From Labrenzia sp. R4_2 (lineage in GTDB: Bacteria > Pseudomonadota > Alphaproteobacteria > Rhizobiales > Stappiaceae), in assembly GCF_017743865.1 (NCBI RefSeq), contig NZ_JAGHRJ010000001.1:1-64000 (forward strand): a stretch of DNA of 64,000 nt. The letters run 5' to 3'. Of this stretch, positions 60,157 through 64,000 are shown piece after piece (position 1 is the stretch's first letter; each line of letters begins with the position of its first letter). The position numbers and the translations under genes were made by a program. The notes below the pieces were generated by a model, which ran no database searches, was not told the DNA's origin, and saw nothing but the letters and a program-made list of their open reading frames with translations.

Positions 60157-61617
60157 TCATGCGTGGACAAGGCGCTTCAGGAGTTCGACCTCTTGGGCCA
60201 GCGCCGCGTCGCCCGCAACCATGCTTTCGATCTTGCGCACCGCATGAAGAACCGTGGTGTGGTCCCTGTTGCCGAACCGGCGTCCGATTTCCGGCAAGGA
60301 CCGCCCTGTCATGACCTTTGCGATGTACATCGCGATCTGGCGCGGGCGGACAAGGGTCCGGGCGCGGCACGAAGACAGCAGGTCCGCTTTGGTGACGCTG
60401 AAGTGCTTGCAGACAACATTCTGGATGTCTTCAACCTTGATGGACCGCGGCTCACCGATCCGGACCAGATCATGCAAGGTCTTTTCGGCAAGCTGCATGG
60501 TAACCGGCTGTTTGGTCAGCTGGTTGTGTGCAAACAGGCGGTTCAAGGCGCCTTCCAGATCCCGTGCGGAGGAAATCACATAACGTGCGATGTAGTCGAT
60601 CACTTCATCCGGAACCGTGAAGCCGGGATGGGTCCGGCGCGCCGAGAAGATCCGTTTCTTGAGGATATCGTGACGGAGCGCGTAGTCGGTCGCCTGGATC
60701 GTGACAACTTCACCGGTCTGGATGCGCTGGCGGACCGTGGTGCCCAAAGTGCTCATTTCGTCCGGAGCCCGGTCTGCCGCCATGATGATCTTCATCGGCG
60801 ATTCCATGAGCATTTCGAGAGTTTTGCCGAACTCTTCGTGGCCCTGTTTGCCGTGCAGGAACTGCAGATCATCGATCAAAAGCAGATCGATGGACTTCAT
60901 GGCCTGGCGCAGAACCGGATAGGCCGGTGTGCGCAAGGCCGGTACCAGGTGGTACATGAAGAACTCAGCAGACAAATAAGCCACCCGGCGCCCACCTTTC
61001 CGTGCTTCGGTGGCCGCAGCCTGTAGCAGGTGCGTTTTGCCGATGCCGGTGGAGGAGTGGATGTAGAGCAGGCCGAGCGAACCATCGTGACCGGCCGCCA
61101 TTTGGCGCACTGCTGCACAGGCGAGGCTATTGGACGTTCCTTCGGCAAAGGTATCGAAGGTCAGTTTCGGGTTCAGCGCGGCACCGTTCAGGAAATCAGC
61201 TGCAGCATCTTCACCCGTGTCCGCCAGGCACGGGATGGACGCAGCCGTGTTGACCGAGCCGAACTGAGGGTTTGTGGCAAATGGGGCGGCCCGGCCGCTG
61301 ATGCGGCGTGCCTTGATCGGTTTTGGTGCCTGGCTGCCAGCCGGCCGCGGGCGGAGTGCACCGCGAACGGTCAGCTCAACCCGGCTGATGTCGTCATGCT
61401 GCCGCTGCCACAGGTTGACCAGCTGCTTTTCGTAATTGCTCAAGATCCAGTTCTTGAGAAACGGTGTCGGGACCGACAAACGAACCGCATCTCCGTTTGT
61501 CTCTTCGTGTTTTACCCTGCCGAACCAGTTGGAGAAAATGTCTTCGCCCAGTTCATTTTTCAGTTCCGCCTTCACCCGATCCCAAGGATCGGACACTTGT
61601 AGAGTCTGAACCTGCAT
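60157..61617 (-). CDS. dnaA: Chromosomal replication initiator protein DnaA
   Basis: The 486-residue protein starts replication at oriC and regulates genes. Domain I is about 1-90 ('WDRVKAELKNELGEDIFSNWF'), domain II is a short variable linker (about 90-150), domain III is the AAA+ ATPase with Walker A 'STGIGKTHLLQA' and Walker B 'LLIDDLQFLHG', and domain IV has the DNA-binding 'GRRFGNRDHTTVLHA' signature. The start at 61617 is placed after GGAGGCC; an ATG four codons earlier is also in frame. Length is normal. It is not next to dnaN, and I see no strong oriC here. Confidence 0.97.
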   Translation of the reverse strand: MQVQTLQVSDPWDRVKAELKNELGEDIFSNWFGRVKHEETNGDAVRLSVPTPFLKNWILSNYEKQLVNLWQRQHDDISRVELTVRGALRPRPAGSQAPKPIKARRISGRAAPFATNPQFGSVNTAASIPCLADTGEDAAADFLNGAALNPKLTFDTFAEGTSNSLACAAVRQMAAGHDGSLGLLYIHSSTGIGKTHLLQAAATEARKGGRRVAYLSAEFFMYHLVPALRTPAYPVLRQAMKSIDLLLIDDLQFLHGKQGHEEFGKTLEMLMESPMKIIMAADRAPDEMSTLGTTVRQRIQTGEVVTIQATDYALRHDILKKRIFSARRTHPGFTVPDEVIDYIARYVISSARDLEGALNRLFAHNQLTKQPVTMQLAEKTLHDLVRIGEPRSIKVEDIQNVVCKHFSVTKADLLSSCRARTLVRPRQIAMYIAKVMTGRSLPEIGRRFGNRDHTTVLHAVRKIESMVAGDAALAQEVELLKRLVHA

Positions 61618-62635
61618 TGTGGCCTCCATCCAAAGAAACGCACTCGTCGCTTCTTCACGTGCACTGTCCTGCCTGGCTGCGATTGCTCTTGCCGCTGCCT
61701 TTTGGCTGTTTTCTGGCCTTAACGGCCGGTTGGCTTATTCTTGCCTATGAACAACGTTAACTATTTGCTTACCATATTTTCAAATAGCTAATTTTTATGG
61801 GGTCATAGACGTTTTGTATTGTAATTTTTGTAGATGCTCAGTCTTCGATTCTGTTGATTAGGGAAGGAGACTTGCCCTTTTACTCGCCGCCGAGCAGAGA
61901 GCTAGATCCGGCCCAGTATTCCTCCTTGGTCTGCTATTGGTTTTTGCCGTTGCAATTTTGGATTTTAGGAAATTTTTAACTATTTCGAAAATTATCCAGG
62001 AGTTTTCAAAAGGTAAGCGCGAAAATTGGGAATTCTTTGTATGTGAATTCTGCGATCGCGCTGAGAAATAATGAGAATTTTCCCAAGGTGGTGATCGCCA
62101 AAAAAACGGCCCGAATTCAGGATGGACCCGATTTTTTCTGAAAACTTGCCTTTTCGGCAGTGGATTTGTGGGAAAAACCTGGCCTTAGGAACTTAGGACT
62201 GAGGCGAGGCAAACCGTCTTTTGACCACTTGGTCAGAATTAAAAAAATTGCTTAAACAGGCATTTACTTCACAGAGTGAATTTATCGGGTCAGCAATCGC
62301 CGCTAAGTCGCTTGGCCTGTGCATCCCCGCTCAGGGCATAAATCGCTGCAATATGGTTATTTTGACAATTGCATGCCTCAGCAGGCATGCGCTGCCAATC
62401 CGTTTGGCCGTCCTTCCGGCGCCGTTTACCGAACCGGCAAGTACAGCATTCACTGTTGGAAGTAAAAATAGGGATTTACTCCGAAGGGGAGTGGATGCAG
62501 TCGATGGATATTGCCAAGTAGCTGATTTTTCTAAACAGCAGTTTTGCTTGTTGAACCCGGCGAGGCACTCGGTTGTTCCAAGGCTGAAATGCCGCCGTGA
62601 AACACCACTGCAGTGGTATGGGAAGAAAAGCGGCT
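61618..62635. promoter_or_regulatory. Long AT-rich upstream region of dnaA
   Basis: About 1 kb without a convincing gene. From about 61740 to 62060 it is AT-rich and includes a near DnaA box, TTATCCAGG (61992-62000), one GATTC (a GANTC methylation site, 61847-61851) and two TTAACTATTT strings (61757 and 61977). These hint at cell-cycle control of dnaA, but none is strong. A perfect 8-bp hairpin GCATGCCT/AGGCATGC (62371-62390) is also present. An open frame at 62221-62637 does not look like a protein. Confidence 0.45.
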
Positions 62636-62662
62636 AGGGGAGGCGGGCACCTCCCCGTTTTT
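62636..62662 (+). terminator. Plus-strand terminator without an assigned gene
   Basis: GGGGAGG pairs with CCTCCCC around CGGGCA and is followed by GTTTTT on the plus strand. The flanking gene at 62670 is on the minus strand, and no plus-strand gene is supported upstream, so the terminator may end a non-coding transcript. Confidence 0.75.
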
Positions 62663-62669
62663 AGAATAC

Positions 62670-64000
62670 TTAGAGTACCCGGCCCGGGTTCATGAGGTTT
62701 TTCGGATCGAAGGCCGATTTGATCCGGCGCATGAGATCGAGCTCGATCTCTGATTTGACGTCGCGTAGCAGATCCTTCTTCAAACGCCCGATGCCGTGTT
62801 CGGCAGAAATGCTGCCGCTGAAATCTGCAACGATGCCGTGGACGATCGCATTCATCTCGTCCCATTTTGCGAGGTAGGCTTCCTTGTCCGCGCCAACCGG
62901 CTGGCTGACATTGAAATGGATGTTGCCGTCGCCCAAGTGGCCGAATGGCACTGGGCGGCATCCGGGAACGAATGCTTCGACGGCAGCAATCGCTTCATCG
63001 AGAAAGTCGGGAACGGAGGCAACCGGTATAGAGACATCATGCTTGATGGATCCGCCTTCGGCCTTTTGGACTTCCGACATGCCATGGCGAATGTGCCAGA
63101 AGTCCTGAACCTGGGTGAGGTTCTGGGCAAAGGCTGCGTCTTCAACCAGCTCGGCTTCGAAAGCTTCGCCCAGAATGCCTTCCATAAGGTCCCTGACTGG
63201 GAACACTTCAGAGCCGCTGGACAGCTCCATCAGCACATACCAGGCGTGTTCGCCCTCCAAGGGATCCCGTGCCCCGTCCAGATGATCGAGACAGAATTGC
63301 ACGCCGACACGCGGCATGATTTCAAAACCGGTGAGCAGCGGTCCGGCCTGCGCCTTGGCCATTGAAAACACCTTCAACGCGGCATGCGGGTTGGCGAGGC
63401 CGATAAACGCAGCTTCCAGTTTCTTCGGCTTTGGAAACAGCTTCAAAGAGGCTGCCGTAATAATCCCCAGGGTGCCCTCTCCACCGATAAACAATTGTTT
63501 CAAATCATAACCGGTATTGTCTTTGCGAAGGGTGCGCAGACCGTTCCAAATCTCACCCGTTGGCAGCACAACTTCGAGCCCGAGAACCAGGTCGCGAGTG
63601 TTGCCATAAGCCAGCACAGCGGTGCCGCCGGCGTTGGTGGAAATGTTGCCGCCGATCTGACAGGAGCCTTGCGCGCCGAGTGACAGCGGGAACAGGCGGT
63701 CGACTTTTTCAGCCTCGTTTTGCACCGTCTCAAGGATCACGCCGGACTCCACGGTCAGCGTGAAACCGTCCGGATCGACGGCCCGCACTTTGTTCATCCG
63801 GGCGAGTGAAAGAACGATTTCGTCCCCGGATTCCTGCGGAATTTGACCGCCGACGAGCCCGGTGTTGCCGCCTTGCGGGACGACCTTCAGATCGTTCTCA
63901 TAGGCATAGCGCACCACCGCGCTGACCTCTTCGGTGGATCCTGGCCGCAGCACCATTGGCGTGACGCCCTTATATAGGTCACGCCACTCGGTGAGGAACG
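62670..64000 (-). CDS. FAD-linked oxidase (GlcD / D-2-hydroxyglutarate dehydrogenase-like), partial
   Basis: The window holds 443 codons; the 5' end lies beyond position 64000, since the frame stays open to the edge with 'FLTEWRDLYKGVTPMVLRPGSTEEV'. The FAD_binding_4 domain shows 'VVPQGGNTGLVGGQIP', 'LGAQGSCQIGGNISTNAGG' and 'LKQLFIGGEGTLGIITAASLKL'. The C-terminal part has 'VPFGHLGDGNIHFNV' with two metal-binding histidines and 'AEHGIGRLKKD'. The family oxidises D-2-hydroxy acids such as D-lactate, glycolate or D-2-hydroxyglutarate. The exact substrate is undetermined. It is encoded toward dnaA on the same strand. Confidence 0.9.
   Translation of the reverse strand, partial: FLTEWRDLYKGVTPMVLRPGSTEEVSAVVRYAYENDLKVVPQGGNTGLVGGQIPQESGDEIVLSLARMNKVRAVDPDGFTLTVESGVILETVQNEAEKVDRLFPLSLGAQGSCQIGGNISTNAGGTAVLAYGNTRDLVLGLEVVLPTGEIWNGLRTLRKDNTGYDLKQLFIGGEGTLGIITAASLKLFPKPKKLEAAFIGLANPHAALKVFSMAKAQAGPLLTGFEIMPRVGVQFCLDHLDGARDPLEGEHAWYVLMELSSGSEVFPVRDLMEGILGEAFEAELVEDAAFAQNLTQVQDFWHIRHGMSEVQKAEGGSIKHDVSIPVASVPDFLDEAIAAVEAFVPGCRPVPFGHLGDGNIHFNVSQPVGADKEAYLAKWDEMNAIVHGIVADFSGSISAEHGIGRLKKDLLRDVKSEIELDLMRRIKSAFDPKNLMNPGRVL

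Noticed and set aside
61618..62635. Chromosomal origin next to dnaA
   Set aside because: Only one near-match DnaA box (TTATCCAGG) and no cluster; in related bacteria oriC is often elsewhere.
62221..62637. Open frame of 138 codons on the plus strand before the orphan terminator
   Set aside because: Composition is irregular, the start lacks a ribosome site, and the text resembles no protein; more likely non-coding.
1..64000. tRNA, rRNA, CRISPR array, transposase or prophage genes
   Set aside because: Read on both strands; no tRNA consensus loops, direct-repeat arrays or recombinase genes were recognised.

Overview
The window is chromosomal DNA from a GC-rich alphaproteobacterium, most likely order Hyphomicrobiales and perhaps the Stappiaceae (Roseibium/Labrenzia). 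This placement is inferred from gene content: a NadQ-type regulator with nadABC, the betaine-lipid pair btaA-btaB, a type II lumazine synthase, split glyQ/glyS glycyl-tRNA synthetase, a malic enzyme fused to a phosphotransacetylase-like domain, a TIGR02301 protein beside a Nudix hydrolase, and a dnaA that is not next to dnaN. No rRNA, tRNA, CRISPR array, insertion sequence or prophage was found. The content is mostly housekeeping, with dispersed palindromic repeats between genes.

Layout. 0-8 kb: radical SAM protein, glycosyltransferase, a lysine-6-dehydrogenase-like enzyme divergent from an Lrp regulator, moaB, a GIY-YIG nuclease pseudogene bounded by inverted repeats, an aminotransferase and a ceramidase-family membrane protein. 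8-14 kb: maeB preceded by two long inverted repeats, chorismate mutase, a PQQ-type sugar dehydrogenase and a DEAD-box helicase, then an AT-rich stretch without genes. 14.6-21.5 kb: HxlR regulator and NTF2-like protein, ETF-ubiquinone oxidoreductase divergent from a uracil-DNA glycosylase, a PilZ protein, SppA and small proteins. 21.5-26 kb: hypothetical, MAPEG, YciI and TetR genes, then a three-gene HupE operon with a His-rich exported protein. 26-35.3 kb: glyQ, LemA, DUF2207, gltS, glyS, ribH and a Doc-type toxin-antitoxin pair. 35.3-46.2 kb: MFS transporter divergent from nadA-nadB-nadC, a second HupE, a YqhA-like protein, a GlxA-type regulator, a SleB hydrolase, nadQ and a phosphatase. 46-55 kb: HD hydrolase, ygfZ, L,D-transpeptidase, btaAB, a LysE exporter and several hypotheticals. 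55-64 kb: SRAP protein, an AraC regulator with an alpha/beta hydrolase, TPR-methyltransferase, dnaA and a partial FAD-linked oxidase.

How the parts connect. nadA, nadB and nadC make quinolinate-derived NAD precursor; nadQ, about 4 kb beyond nadC, probably represses them through a palindrome that overlaps a candidate nadA promoter. btaA and btaB make a phosphorus-free membrane lipid and have a PhoB-box-like sequence upstream. The ETF-quinone oxidoreductase gene has a palindrome resembling LiuR sites of branched-chain amino acid catabolism.

The most unusual signal is a family of palindromic intergenic repeats. Composite copies of about 120-140 bp lie near 124, 26946 and 31433. The same hairpin units, in inverted orientation, flank the single-domain GIY-YIG nuclease gene at 5281-5682, and the nuclease C-terminus is itself encoded by a repeat unit. 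This suggests a nuclease-repeat partnership like that of RAYT transposases with REP sequences, although this nuclease copy carries an in-frame amber codon.
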